From Planctomycetota bacterium (GTDB taxonomy: Bacteria; Planctomycetota; UBA1135; UBA2386): a stretch of 38,933 nt of DNA. Position 1 is the stretch's first letter, and each line of letters opens with the position of its first letter. The position numbers were made by a program, and so were the translations under genes. The stretch lies in assembly GCA_016794425.1 (NCBI GenBank), contig JAEUHR010000029.1:1-38933 (forward strand), in the 5' to 3' direction. Below the pieces are notes generated by a model, which saw only the letters and a program-made list of their open reading frames with translations, had not been told where the DNA came from and did not search any database. Below, one piece after another: positions 1-6,955 of this stretch.

Positions 1-47
1 ATGGGGCACCGCTGGTTGGGACAACGCGGGGGCTCGAACTTCGACAC
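1..47 (-). CDS. 5' end of an unknown Cys-pair protein, possibly a transposase (runs off left edge)
   Basis: On the minus strand a GTG at 45-47 is followed by an open frame to the window edge, reading (M)SKFEPPRCPNQRCP. A strong purine-rich ribosome site (GGGAGGAGGAG, minus strand of about 52-62) lies a few bases upstream, which supports the start. The CPNxxCP pair resembles the zinc-ribbon start of some transposases and zinc-finger proteins. Only 15 codons are visible, so the family cannot be named. The inverted-repeat arm at 123-139, about 75 bases upstream of the start, would fit an insertion sequence end, with this gene as its transposase. That link is inference; a host zinc-ribbon gene is the alternative. 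Confidence 0.4.
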   Translation of the reverse strand, partial: MSKFEPPRCPNQRCP

Positions 48-122
48 TCTGCTCCTCCTCCCGGCGCACCACGCGCCAGTGGAGTGCTTGGTGGCCCCAG
101 CCGCCCAGCGGTTACACCCGTT

Positions 123-139
123 CCACGGAAAGCACCAGT
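123..139. repeat. Terminal-repeat-like arm, CCACGGAAAGCACCAGT
   Basis: This 17-mer recurs exactly, in the other orientation, at 6706-6722, and with one mismatch at 6791-6807. It sits between the start of the Cys-pair gene (47) and the stop of the RluA gene (145), five bases from that stop. A weak partner in the opposite direction (GTGCTTGGTGG, about 84-94) lies in front of it. The arrangement suits the right end of an insertion sequence or a dispersed palindromic repeat. Confidence 0.5.
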
Positions 140-144
140 TCCCG

Positions 145-1125
145 TCAGGAGTCGATCAGGCGGTGGAACTCACGCGGCATCGGGTCGGTGCAACGCACCA
201 TCTTCTCCGTACGGGGGTGCGGGAACGCCAGCTCACCGGCGTGCAGGCAGAAGCCGGGGCCGACCTCGGCGATCGAACCGTAGCGATGGTCGCCAAGGAT
301 CGGGTGGCCGATGTGGCTCAGATGCGCCCGGATCTGGTGCTGGCGGCCGCTGTGCGGCACGACGCGCAGCAACGCCATGTGCCGGCCGCGCTTGACGACC
401 TCGTAGTCGGTCCGCGCCGCCTGGCCACGCTGGTCGACGACGACCTTGGCCGAACGCGGATCCGTCTCGGGCTCTTGCCAGAGCGGCGCCGTGATGCTGC
501 CTTCCGCGCGCTCGGGCACGCCGTGGACGACCGCGAGGTAGACCTTCGCCACGGTGCCTTCGCGGAACGCCGCCGTCAGGCCACGCAAGGCATCGGGCGT
601 GAGTCCGATCACGACCAGACCCGAGGTGCCTCGGTCGAGTCGGTGCGCCGGTGCCGGCGCGAACGTGGCCGTGCGAACGCCGACGCGCTGCGCCGCGAGC
701 CAGCCGGTCAATGAGTGCTCCTGTTTGGTGCCGGGATGCACCGCCAGCCCCGCCGGCTTGCTGACCACGAGCACCTGGTCGTCGCGGAATACGATCCGCG
801 GCGGCGGCAGCGGCGCCTCGTTGCGCCGCCGCGTGGCAGCCATGGCATCCGTCGACGGCAGCAGATCCAGCACGTCGGGCTCGTCGGCGTCGTTTTCGGG
901 GCCCACGGCCGGAGCCGTCTTGATGTCCGCCTCGGGCACTCGCAGCGTGACGCGCATGCCTTCGACCAGCCGTAGGTCGCCGCCGACCTTCTTGCCGTCG
1001 ACGCGGATGTCACCTTGGCGCAGCAGGCGGAAGATCGCCCCGAGCGGCACCTTCGGCAGCAGTTTGCGCAGGTAGCGGTCGAGCCGTTGGCCGGCTTCGG
1101 CCGAGGTCAGCGTGATCTCGTGCAC
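145..1125 (-). CDS. RluA-family 23S rRNA pseudouridine synthase
   Basis: A 326-residue protein of the RluA/RluC/RluD family, which isomerises specific uridines in 23S rRNA to pseudouridine in the cytoplasm. An S4 RNA-binding domain lies at about residues 10-65 (AGQRLDRYLRKLLPKVP...), followed by an acidic linker (70-105). The catalytic domain follows, with the signature HRLDRGTSG at 161-169; Asp164 is the expected catalytic nucleophile. Conserved VVSKPAGLAVHPG (about 120-132) and a C-terminal RQHQIRAHLSHIGHPILGD block are also present. The length is normal for the family. It is the last gene of a minus-strand cluster, 45 bases after the BNR-repeat gene. Which of RluC, RluD or another member it is cannot be decided from sequence alone. 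The stop codon lies next to the repeat arm at 123-139. Confidence 0.93.
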   Translation of the reverse strand: MHEITLTSAEAGQRLDRYLRKLLPKVPLGAIFRLLRQGDIRVDGKKVGGDLRLVEGMRVTLRVPEADIKTAPAVGPENDADEPDVLDLLPSTDAMAATRRRNEAPLPPPRIVFRDDQVLVVSKPAGLAVHPGTKQEHSLTGWLAAQRVGVRTATFAPAPAHRLDRGTSGLVVIGLTPDALRGLTAAFREGTVAKVYLAVVHGVPERAEGSITAPLWQEPETDPRSAKVVVDQRGQAARTDYEVVKRGRHMALLRVVPHSGRQHQIRAHLSHIGHPILGDHRYGSIAEVGPGFCLHAGELAFPHPRTEKMVRCTDPMPREFHRLIDS

Positions 1126-1170
1126 GTCTCACCCAGGCTAGCGGACGACGCCGGACGAAGGAACCGCGCG

Positions 1171-2274
1171 CTACGACTCCGCCCAGTGCACGGCATGGAT
1201 CGGCGGCAGGTGGGCCGCGATCGTGTGCCAGCGCTCGCCACCGTCGCTGCTGATCCACAACGCACCGGTCGTCGAGCCCATCGCCAGGGTGCGGCCATCG
1301 CTCGCCACCTCGAGCCCGTGCCGGTAGACGAGGTCGTAGGCGTGCCGCTGCGGCAGTCCCTGGCGCAGCGGTGCCAGCGACCGACCGCCGTTCTCGGTGC
1401 GCAACACGACCACCTTGCCGCCGACCGGCACGCGGCACTCGTCCTTCTGCGCCGGCACGAACCACGCCGTGTCCGGTCGCGTCGGGTGCGCCGCGACCGC
1501 GAAGCCGAACCGGCTCGGCGCTTTCGCCTTGACCTCGCGCCAGTCGGTCGCGCCGTCCTGCACGAAGATGCCATTGTGGTGCTGGCACCACAGGCGGTCC
1601 GGCGCCTCGCGGCACTGCGCCAGCCGATGCGGGTCCTGGACTTCGACGTCTCGTTCGCGCCCCGCCGGCATGTAGGCGGCACGCATGCCGCGCGCGGTGT
1701 TGCGCCACGAAGCACCACCGTCGTCGCTGCGCCACACGCCGCCACACGAGATCGCAACCGTGACGCGGCGCGGGTCGCGCGGGTCGACCAGCACGCTGTG
1801 GATCCCCGGCGTGTCGAACCCACCACCAAACCACTGCCGGCGCGCGGGCTGGTCCCAGAGGCCGCCGTTGAGCTGCCACGACGCGCCGCGGTCGGCCGAA
1901 TGGAACAACCCACCCGGAATCGTGCCGCACCACAGCGCACCCGGCTGGCGCGGGTCGGGGGTCAGGCACCAGATCAGCTTCAGCGTGCGCGGCCACGGGC
2001 GACCGCCGCCCTCGGTCTCGACCTCCCCCGCCGGCAGCTGCGGGTAGACCGGCACCGCGACCTCGCGCCAGGTCCGCCCCTGACGCCGGTGCAACTTGAC
2101 GCCGAAGTGGCCGTGGTCGAGCGCCGCGTACAGCGCGCCGTCGCGCGGGTCCAGCACGGCCGCCGACACCGGCACGCCGCGGAACGCCGGCTCCGACAGT
2201 TCCCACCGCGCGCCGCTGCCAGTGGCGGTGAACAGTCCCTTGCGCGTGGAAACCAACAGCGTGCGTCGTGCCAT
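1171..2274 (-). CDS. BNR/Asp-box repeat beta-propeller protein (sialidase/VPS10-like fold)
   Basis: A 367-residue protein starting MARRTLLVSTRKGLF, with no signal peptide, so probably cytoplasmic. It contains repeated Asp-box motifs of the S-x-D-x-G-x-x-W type: HSADRGASW (about 125-133), RSDDGGASW (182-190) and SSDGGERW near residue 345. These are typical of BNR-repeat propellers such as sialidase-like and photosystem-assembly-like proteins. Sialidase catalytic residues (the FRIP Arg and others) are not evident, so enzyme activity should not be assumed. The ATG at 2272-2274 was chosen because homology-like sequence begins there and it lies 8 bases after the stop of the MoaD-like gene, indicating co-translation. 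The longer upstream open frame is a shadow of the neighbouring genes. Function unknown; its tight pairing with a ubiquitin-fold protein is the main clue. Confidence 0.8.
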   Translation of the reverse strand: MARRTLLVSTRKGLFTATGSGARWELSEPAFRGVPVSAAVLDPRDGALYAALDHGHFGVKLHRRQGRTWREVAVPVYPQLPAGEVETEGGGRPWPRTLKLIWCLTPDPRQPGALWCGTIPGGLFHSADRGASWQLNGGLWDQPARRQWFGGGFDTPGIHSVLVDPRDPRRVTVAISCGGVWRSDDGGASWRNTARGMRAAYMPAGRERDVEVQDPHRLAQCREAPDRLWCQHHNGIFVQDGATDWREVKAKAPSRFGFAVAAHPTRPDTAWFVPAQKDECRVPVGGKVVVLRTENGGRSLAPLRQGLPQRHAYDLVYRHGLEVASDGRTLAMGSTTGALWISSDGGERWHTIAAHLPPIHAVHWAES

Positions 2275-2282
2275 GCGTAGCC

Positions 2283-2552
2283 TCAGCCGCCCGAGAGTGC
2301 CTGCAGGACGTCGATGCGCGCTTCGGGCCGCACGCGCTGCGACAGGGACGCGCGGTCGCGCACGACTTCGCCGTCGACGAACACGGTCACGTGCGGCCGC
2401 AGCGCGCCACCGTCGTCGAACAGGTAGCCGCGCACCGACGGGTAGACCACGAACGCCGCTTCGAGCGCCGAGCGCACGGTCGGCGCGGCCACGTCGACGG
2501 GTGGGCAGGCAACGTGGCGCTGCAGCACCTGCGGAAACGACACGCGCACCAT
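2283..2552 (-). CDS. MoaD/ThiS-family ubiquitin-fold protein
   Basis: A small 89-residue protein (MVRVSFPQVLQRHV ... LQALSGG). It has the MoaD/ThiS pattern: a beta-strand start, TVRSALEAAF helix, the VTVFVDGEVV strand pair, and a C-terminal Gly-Gly. In MoaD and ThiS this diglycine is adenylated and thiocarboxylated by an E1-like enzyme to carry sulfur. No molybdopterin or thiamin gene and no E1-like (ThiF/MoeB) partner is in the window. It lies 23 bases after the hotdog gene and 8 bases before the BNR propeller gene, so all three are probably one transcript. The partner and target are unknown; a sulfur carrier or a protein modifier are both possible. Start chosen at the ATG just before the first beta strand. 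Confidence 0.8.
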   Translation of the reverse strand: MVRVSFPQVLQRHVACPPVDVAAPTVRSALEAAFVVYPSVRGYLFDDGGALRPHVTVFVDGEVVRDRASLSQRVRPEARIDVLQALSGG

Positions 2553-2575
2553 GCGGCGCAGTGTTCGCGAACGCG

Positions 2576-2938
2576 TCACCCGCCGCAAGCGCGCGGCACC
2601 AGTCGCAGGCGGAACGCGGCGATCCGCCCGGCGGCGAGGCGCCAGTCGCCGGCGACCAGCAGCGTGCCGGCATCGTCGGCGAGTTCCGCCTGCAGCTCGG
2701 CTCGGGTGTCGGGCGCCAGCGGTCGCGCAAAGCGCACCTCGACGACTTCGGCGATGGTGTAGGCCGTGCCGCGCGCGCGTTCGCAGGCGCCGCGCACGGC
2801 GTCGAGCAGCAGCACCCCGGGCACCAGCGGCGCGCCCGGGAAATGGCCGCGCAGGATCGCGTGCGCCGCCGGCACCGAGAAGCCGGCGGACAGCGCACCG
2901 CCGTCGAGGCGCACGTCGGTCAGCAGGCAGTCGTCCAC
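2576..2938 (-). CDS. Hotdog-fold 3-hydroxyacyl-ACP dehydratase-like protein (FabA/FabZ type)
   Basis: About 120 residues if started at the GTG at 2936-2938 (VDDCLLTDVRLDG). No ATG fits, so the start is uncertain. The motif GHFPGAPLVPGVLLLDAV (31-48) is the dehydratase signature: His32 matches the catalytic His, and Asp46 takes the position that is Glu in FabZ and Asp in FabA. The protein is short, so it is one hotdog unit that would act as a dimer. In fatty acid, aryl polyene or polyketide-like synthesis such proteins dehydrate 3-hydroxyacyl-ACP. It is divergent from a second hotdog gene (3034) across about 95 bases and heads the minus-strand cluster with the MoaD-like and BNR genes. No ketosynthase, reductase or carrier protein gene is nearby. 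Confidence 0.75.
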   Translation of the reverse strand: MDDCLLTDVRLDGGALSAGFSVPAAHAILRGHFPGAPLVPGVLLLDAVRGACERARGTAYTIAEVVEVRFARPLAPDTRAELQAELADDAGTLLVAGDWRLAAGRIAAFRLRLVPRACGG

Positions 2939-3033
2939 GGCCGGATCGTGCCGCGGCGCACGAACCGGCGCACGCGTGCAGCCGCCGATCCGCGGCGCTT
3001 GCGGCGCGGCGCCCGCCGCAGTCCGATGCCGCC

Positions 3034-3453
3034 ATGGAAGCGCGCTGCGAACCGGCGATCCTGCGCGTGGTGCCGCACCGCGATCCGATCCTGCGGCTCG
3101 AACGCACGCTCGCGGCCGCCCGCGACCACGTCGTCGTCGCCGGCCGCGAACCGACAGGCCCGGGCGCCCTGGCCTGGGAACTCGGCGCGATCGAGGGCCT
3201 GGCGCAGGCGGCCGCGGTGCTGCTGGCGCAGGCGTTCGCGGTGGCGGACCTGCCGACCCAGCCCCGCGGCCTGCTGGTCGCAGTGAAGCGCTTCGTCGTG
3301 CACGGCGCGCCGGCGCCCGGCGCCGAGGTGCACTACCACGTCCGGCTCGTGCGGCGCTTCGGTCCGACTGCGCTGGTCGAAGGCCACGCCGAGAGCGCCG
3401 GCAGCCGGCTGGCCGGCGGCGAACTGACGCTGTGGAGCGAACAGGCGCGCTGA
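3034..3453 (+). CDS. Second hotdog-fold protein (ApeP-like dehydratase family)
   Basis: A 139-residue protein beginning MEARCEPAILRVVPHRDPILRLERT. The PHRDPILRLE start, the central GAIEGLAQAAAVLLAQA helix (51-67) and the following beta strands resemble the ApeP-like hotdog proteins of aryl-polyene-type lipid pathways. The FabZ HFPGxP motif is absent, so it may be the non-catalytic or differently catalytic partner of the minus-strand hotdog protein. The two genes are divergent and likely share a control region of about 95 bases. It is followed after 41 bases by the ECF sigma factor gene. The substrate is unknown. The start was chosen because the family pattern begins within a few residues of this ATG. 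Confidence 0.65.
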   Translation: MEARCEPAILRVVPHRDPILRLERTLAAARDHVVVAGREPTGPGALAWELGAIEGLAQAAAVLLAQAFAVADLPTQPRGLLVAVKRFVVHGAPAPGAEVHYHVRLVRRFGPTALVEGHAESAGSRLAGGELTLWSEQAR

Positions 3454-3494
3454 TTCTCGCTGCCGGCGTCAGATCCGCGTGCCCGCAGTGTCCA

Positions 3495-4055
3495 ATGGCG
3501 CAGCCGATGACTCCCTCTTCGCTGCTCGCCGCCGCGCTGGGTCCCGATGCCGACGCGTTGCCGGCCGACCGGGTCGCGGCAGAGAGCCTGTGCGCGGAGG
3601 CGCCGCGGCTGCGCCGGTTGGTGCACCGGCTGCTCGGCTGGCGCAGCGGCGCCGCCGACCTCGACGACGTCGTGCAGGACGTGCTGCTGGCAGCCTGGCG
3701 GCATCGCCGGACGTTCCGCGGCGACGCGGCGCTGGCGACGTGGCTGACGCAGATCGCGCTGCGCACCGTGCAGAACCACGTGCGGCGGCGAACAACGCGC
3801 CAGCGGCTGGTCGGCTGGCTGGTCTGCGAACCAGCGAACCAGCCGAACGTCGACGACGAGCGCCTCGACCGCACGCGTGCCGCGATGCAGCGCTTGCCGC
3901 ACGGCGATCGCGAAGTGCTGGTGCTGCGCTACCTCGAGCAGCGCGGCATCGACGAGGTCGCAGCGGTGCTGGCGTGTTCGCGCGCGGCGGTCGACGCGCG
4001 ACTGTCGCGCGCGCGTGCCCGCCTGCGCGAGCTGCTGCCGCCGGAGGCACCGTGA
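3495..4055 (+). CDS. ECF-type RNA polymerase sigma factor
   Basis: 186 residues from the ATG at 3495 (a second in-frame ATG at 3507 is equally possible). Region 2 is clear: LDDVVQDVLLAAWRHRRTF followed by ALATWLTQIALRTVQNHVRRR, the core-binding and -10 recognition helices. Region 4 follows a short linker: MQRLPHGDREVLVLRYLEQ, then GIDEVAAVLACSRAAVDARL, the -35 recognition helix-turn-helix. Length and layout are those of a minimal ECF sigma factor. It overlaps the next gene by GTGA, and that gene encodes a one-helix membrane protein that could act as its anchor or anti-sigma partner. The regulon and signal are unknown. Confidence 0.9.
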   Translation: MAQPMTPSSLLAAALGPDADALPADRVAAESLCAEAPRLRRLVHRLLGWRSGAADLDDVVQDVLLAAWRHRRTFRGDAALATWLTQIALRTVQNHVRRRTTRQRLVGWLVCEPANQPNVDDERLDRTRAAMQRLPHGDREVLVLRYLEQRGIDEVAAVLACSRAAVDARLSRARARLRELLPPEAP

Positions 4056-4429
4056 ACGACGACGCGATCCTGCGCGCACTCGCCGCCGCCGACACGCCGC
4101 CACCACCCGGAACGCCGTTCGGCGTCGAGCAACTGGCCGCGCGTGCTGCCGCACAGAACCGGCGCCGCGCGGCGGCGGCGCTGCTGTGCGTGGCCGCGGT
4201 GCCGCTGGCGTGGCGCCTGTGGTCGCCCGCGACCACCGCCGAGGTGCCGGCGGAACTGCGCGAACTCGCCACCCGACTCGAATGCCTGCAGGCCGCACTG
4301 GCGCACCCGCGCATGGCCCCGGCGAGCGCCGACGCGACGCCGGCCGACCGGCTGCAGGTTCGCACCGCGCTCGCCGAAGCGCGCGCCGTGGCCCTGAGAA
4401 CCCACCCACTGCCCGGGAGTCGCCGATGA
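4052..4429 (+). CDS. Small single-pass membrane protein, candidate anti-sigma factor
   Basis: A 125-residue protein starting at a GTG (4052-4054) that overlaps the sigma factor stop as GTGA. A GGAGG site at 4043-4047 supports this start. Residues 1-36 are cytoplasmic-like (NDDAILRALAAADTPPPPG), then basic residues (QNRRR) precede one hydrophobic segment at about 38-56 (AAALLCVAAVPLAWRLW). The rest is a polar C-terminal part with helical character. The position directly behind an ECF gene is typical of anti-sigma factors, but no zinc-binding HxxxCxxC motif is present. The anti-sigma role is therefore inferred from context only. It overlaps the next gene by ATGA. Confidence 0.7.
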   Translation: MNDDAILRALAAADTPPPPGTPFGVEQLAARAAAQNRRRAAAALLCVAAVPLAWRLWSPATTAEVPAELRELATRLECLQAALAHPRMAPASADATPADRLQVRTALAEARAVALRTHPLPGSRR

Positions 4430-5544
4430 AGAGCCGCCTGCTGTTGCCGTTGACCCTCGCTGCGGCGTTCGCCGTCGCCCCTGCCCAGGAGCGTTGCGCC
4501 GCTGGCGTCATGCTGGTCCGGTACGGCGCCGGCGACCTGGTGCCGAACGAGCCGCTGATCGATGCGCTGCTCGCCGACAGCGAGCTGCACGCCGCCATCC
4601 GCGAACTCGGCGCCTCACCGGGCCACGGCCTCCGGCTGCTGGCGAAACTGCCGGCGGCCCACCTGCCGGGCACCTGCCAAGTCCACGTCACCTGCCAGCT
4701 GTGGGCCGCAGATTGGAACGACGACACGGCGCAGCGCGCGATCGATCTGTGCGCCGACCACCTGCGCCGTCGCCTGACGGCGCTGCTGTACGAGGTGCCG
4801 CGCGACGAACTGACCGCCCGCGCCGAGCAGTTGCGCCGCAGCTGCCTGGAACTCGCGACGCAACGTTCGGCCCGCGAGCAGCAGCGAGACGCTTGTGCCG
4901 CGCGCTGCCGCGGCCTCGAGGACCTGGTGCACCAGCTGGAGCAGCAGGCGCTGGCGGCGCAGATCGAGGCCCGGACCGAGCAGCGCGCGATGGAGCAGCT
5001 CGATCGATTGATGGCAGAGCATCGCGCCCGGCGCGATCAGGCGGCGGCAGAGCTGGCGCAGGCCGCGGCCAAGCGCGATCCGCTGCGCGACCGGGCTGCC
5101 GTGGCGCAGGTGCAGTTCCACGAAGCCGAGCAGCGACTGCGGGCCCGACCCGACGACGCCGAGGCGCGCGACGCGCTGCAACTGCTGATGAACCAGGTCG
5201 CCGACCTGCAGGCGCAGCTCCGTGACCTGGACGCGCAGCTGGCCAGCCGCGACCTGCCCGGCCAGGACGCGCAGCGCTTGCTGACGGCGACGCTCGAGCA
5301 GATTCCCCTGGCGACGCTGGCCCTGCAGCGCGCGACGGCGCGCCGGGCCAGCATCGACGAGCAGCGCCTCGCCCTGGCGGAGCAGCTCGAAGTCGCGCGG
5401 CGCGAACTGGCGAAGGCCCGGGTCGACGTCGACGCGGCCGAACAGCAGTCGATCGACCTGACGGTGTTCCGGGCGCAGCTGGTCGAAGTGCAGGGCAAGC
5501 TGGCGCGGCTCGAACCGGTGCGCCTCGAAGTGCTGCACCGCTGA
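4426..5544 (+). CDS. Secreted coiled-coil protein of unknown function
   Basis: 372 residues. The N-terminus MKSRLLLPLTLAAAFAVAPAQE is a signal peptide, probably cleaved after APA. Residues about 24-125 form a small Cys-containing domain that may be globular. From about 125 to the end the sequence is almost entirely charged, Ala/Leu/Gln-rich heptads (LRDLDAQLASRD and similar), predicting long coiled coils. The start overlaps the preceding gene by ATGA, so ECF sigma factor, membrane protein and this exported protein are translationally coupled. The domain order loosely recalls chain-length or secretion-type periplasmic adaptors, but no known family is recognised. It converges with msrB across 8 bases. 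Confidence 0.82.
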   Translation: MKSRLLLPLTLAAAFAVAPAQERCAAGVMLVRYGAGDLVPNEPLIDALLADSELHAAIRELGASPGHGLRLLAKLPAAHLPGTCQVHVTCQLWAADWNDDTAQRAIDLCADHLRRRLTALLYEVPRDELTARAEQLRRSCLELATQRSAREQQRDACAARCRGLEDLVHQLEQQALAAQIEARTEQRAMEQLDRLMAEHRARRDQAAAELAQAAAKRDPLRDRAAVAQVQFHEAEQRLRARPDDAEARDALQLLMNQVADLQAQLRDLDAQLASRDLPGQDAQRLLTATLEQIPLATLALQRATARRASIDEQRLALAEQLEVARRELAKARVDVDAAEQQSIDLTVFRAQLVEVQGKLARLEPVRLEVLHR

Positions 5545-5570
5545 CGCGGCGGCTACCGCGACCGCAGCAC
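5530..5570. terminator. Stem-loop between convergent genes
   Basis: GTGCTGC (5530-5536) pairs with GCAGCAC (5564-5570), and inside it CGCGG (5545-5549) pairs with CCGCG (5556-5560). The structure covers both stop codons of the coiled-coil gene and msrB. There is no T tract, so if it terminates transcription it would do so in both directions by an atypical mechanism. Confidence 0.45.
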
Positions 5571-6134
5571 GATCTTCGGCGGCACCGGCTCGTGCTTCGG
5601 CACGAACCGCATCGAGATCGAGTTCACGCAGTGGCGCGTGTCCTTCGCCGTGAAGCCTTCGCCGTGGAACACGTGGCCCAAGTGGCCCTTGCAGTTGGCG
5701 CAGACGATCTCGATGCGCTGCATGCCGAGCGTGGAGTCGTCGTGGCGCTCGACCGCGCCGGCGATCTCGTCGTCGAAGCTCGGCCAGCCGCAGCCGCTGT
5801 GGAACTTGTCCTCGCTACGGTAGAGCTCGGCGTTGCACTGCCGGCAGATGTAGGTGCCCGCGGCTTCGAGATCGGTGTATTCGCCGATGCCGGGCCGCTC
5901 GGTGCCCTTGCGCAGCAGCACGCGCGCTTCCTCGGCGTTCAGGGGGTTGTAGGCGGAGGGAGTCGGTTCGGGAGGCGGCATGGACGGGTTCTCAGCCAGT
6001 GCGGGGACCACGGGCGCGGGCACCGGTGCGGGGACCACCGGCGCGGCAGCGGCGCGAGGCGGCTCGGCGCCGCTGCACCCGGCCAGCAGCAGACCAGTCA
6101 GCGCGGCAGCGAGGCGGGTCAGGTTCGTTCGCAT
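5553..6134 (-). CDS. msrB: Lipoprotein methionine-R-sulfoxide reductase MsrB
   Basis: 193 residues. A lipoprotein signal ends in LLLAGC with the lipid-modified Cys20. A Pro/Ala-rich linker to about residue 62 precedes a complete MsrB domain. Zinc ligands are Cys97/Cys100 (CRQC) and Cys145/Cys148 (CANC). GCGWPSF (114-120) and the active-site TRHCVNSISMRF, with catalytic Cys169, are present. The enzyme reduces methionine-R-sulfoxide in proteins; the anchor places it outside the cytoplasmic membrane, where it would repair oxidised envelope proteins. A source of electrons is not visible nearby. No resolving Cys equivalent was sought in detail. It converges with the coiled-coil gene and is 56 bases downstream of the membrane protein gene on the same strand. 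Confidence 0.95.
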   Translation of the reverse strand: MRTNLTRLAAALTGLLLAGCSGAEPPRAAAAPVVPAPVPAPVVPALAENPSMPPPEPTPSAYNPLNAEEARVLLRKGTERPGIGEYTDLEAAGTYICRQCNAELYRSEDKFHSGCGWPSFDDEIAGAVERHDDSTLGMQRIEIVCANCKGHLGHVFHGEGFTAKDTRHCVNSISMRFVPKHEPVPPKIVLRSR

Positions 6135-6190
6135 CGGGTTCGCGGCATGCCGGGTTCGCCGCGGACGCGGGCCGGGATGCGGCGCCGATG

Positions 6191-6817
6191 CTACGACACG
6201 GCAGCGGCCGCGTGCCCGAGCTTCTGCTGCGCCAGGGCCCGGATCGGTGCGACGGCCAGGAACCCGAGCGCGGCAAACGCTGCGTAGCACGGGCCAACCA
6301 GCATCCACGACAACCATCGCCCGCAGTCGGCCGGCGCCGTGTTGCCGTGCAGCGCGATCGCGCCGACCGCGTAGGGCAGCGCCCCGCCGAGCAGCAGCAA
6401 CCCGGCCCACGCCGCCGGGGGCACCCGAGGCCAGCGCCGCGACGCCGCCACCACGAACGCCGCCAGCATCGCCAGTTGCGCCGCCGGCCCGAACGCGACC
6501 AGGTTGCCGTCGACCGTCCAGTTCGGGAACGCCTGCCAGTACGCCTGCGACGCGAACAGCGTGCCCAGCTCACCGCGGACCAGCGCGTCGAGGTCGACGT
6601 CGACCGGAGCCACGAGGTTGCCGAGCACGTGCACGGCGGTCGTGGCCAGCACCACCACCACCATCGCCGCAGCCGCCACGACCCAAGCCAGGGCCCAGGC
6701 CCCCCACTGGTGCTTTCCGTGGACCGGGGTCGGGTTCGCGCCGCAAGTGCCGGCGCCACCTGCGCTGGCCGTCGGTTGGCCGGGCCTGTGCCACGCAAAG
6801 CACCAGTTCGCTCGCAT
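6191..6817 (-). CDS. Multi-pass membrane protein of unknown function (start uncertain)
   Basis: About 208 residues from the ATG at 6815-6817; an in-frame ATG at 6872-6874 would add 19. The C-terminal ~170 residues have about four hydrophobic segments: WALAWVVAAAAMVVVVL, LAMLAAFVVAA, WAGLLLLGGALPYAVG and WLSWMLVGPCYAAFAALGF. An extracytoplasmic loop between segments 1 and 2 contains WQAFPNWTVDGNLVAF. No family recognised. The first ~37 residues are encoded by the inverted-repeat element at 6706-6807, so that part may be insertion-derived. Translation may instead begin inside or after it, for example at the GTG or ATG in VAAAAMVVV. The membrane part is well supported; the N-terminus is not. Confidence 0.6.
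   Translation of the reverse strand: MRANWCFAWHRPGQPTASAGGAGTCGANPTPVHGKHQWGAWALAWVVAAAAMVVVVLATTAVHVLGNLVAPVDVDLDALVRGELGTLFASQAYWQAFPNWTVDGNLVAFGPAAQLAMLAAFVVAASRRWPRVPPAAWAGLLLLGGALPYAVGAIALHGNTAPADCGRWLSWMLVGPCYAAFAALGFLAVAPIRALAQQKLGHAAAAVS
6706..6807. mobile_element. 102-bp inverted-repeat (MITE-like) element
   Basis: ACTGGTGCTTTCCGTGG (6706-6722) and CCACGCAAAGCACCAGT (6791-6807) form an inverted repeat matching at 16 of 17 positions, enclosing 68 bases. The left arm is the exact reverse complement of the arm at 123-139, next to the possible transposase start. No target-site duplication is obvious. It reads as open frame into the membrane protein gene on the minus strand. A non-autonomous element mobilised by the element at the left edge is the simplest reading; a structured regulatory RNA or dispersed palindrome is possible. 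Confidence 0.5.
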
Positions 6818-6955
6818 TCGGTAGCCATCGGCTGCCCCTGCCGGCGGCCGGGATCGCAGGCAGGTGCCGACCATGGCATCGGCCCGTCGCGTTCGGAGAC
6901 AACTGTGACCGCACCGCGGCAACACTGGCACTGCCGCGGCCGCTCCGGACCCACC

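Noticed and set aside
10..50. tRNA-like 3' end on the minus strand (TTCGA followed by a CCA-like end)
   Set aside because: The T-stem does not pair (CGAAG against CCCCG), and no D-arm or anticodon arm is visible. The sequence reads better as a coding start with a ribosome site.
1..714. Long plus-strand open frame across the RluA gene
   Set aside because: It is opposite a protein with full RluA signatures and has no recognisable domain; GC-rich DNA produces such shadows.
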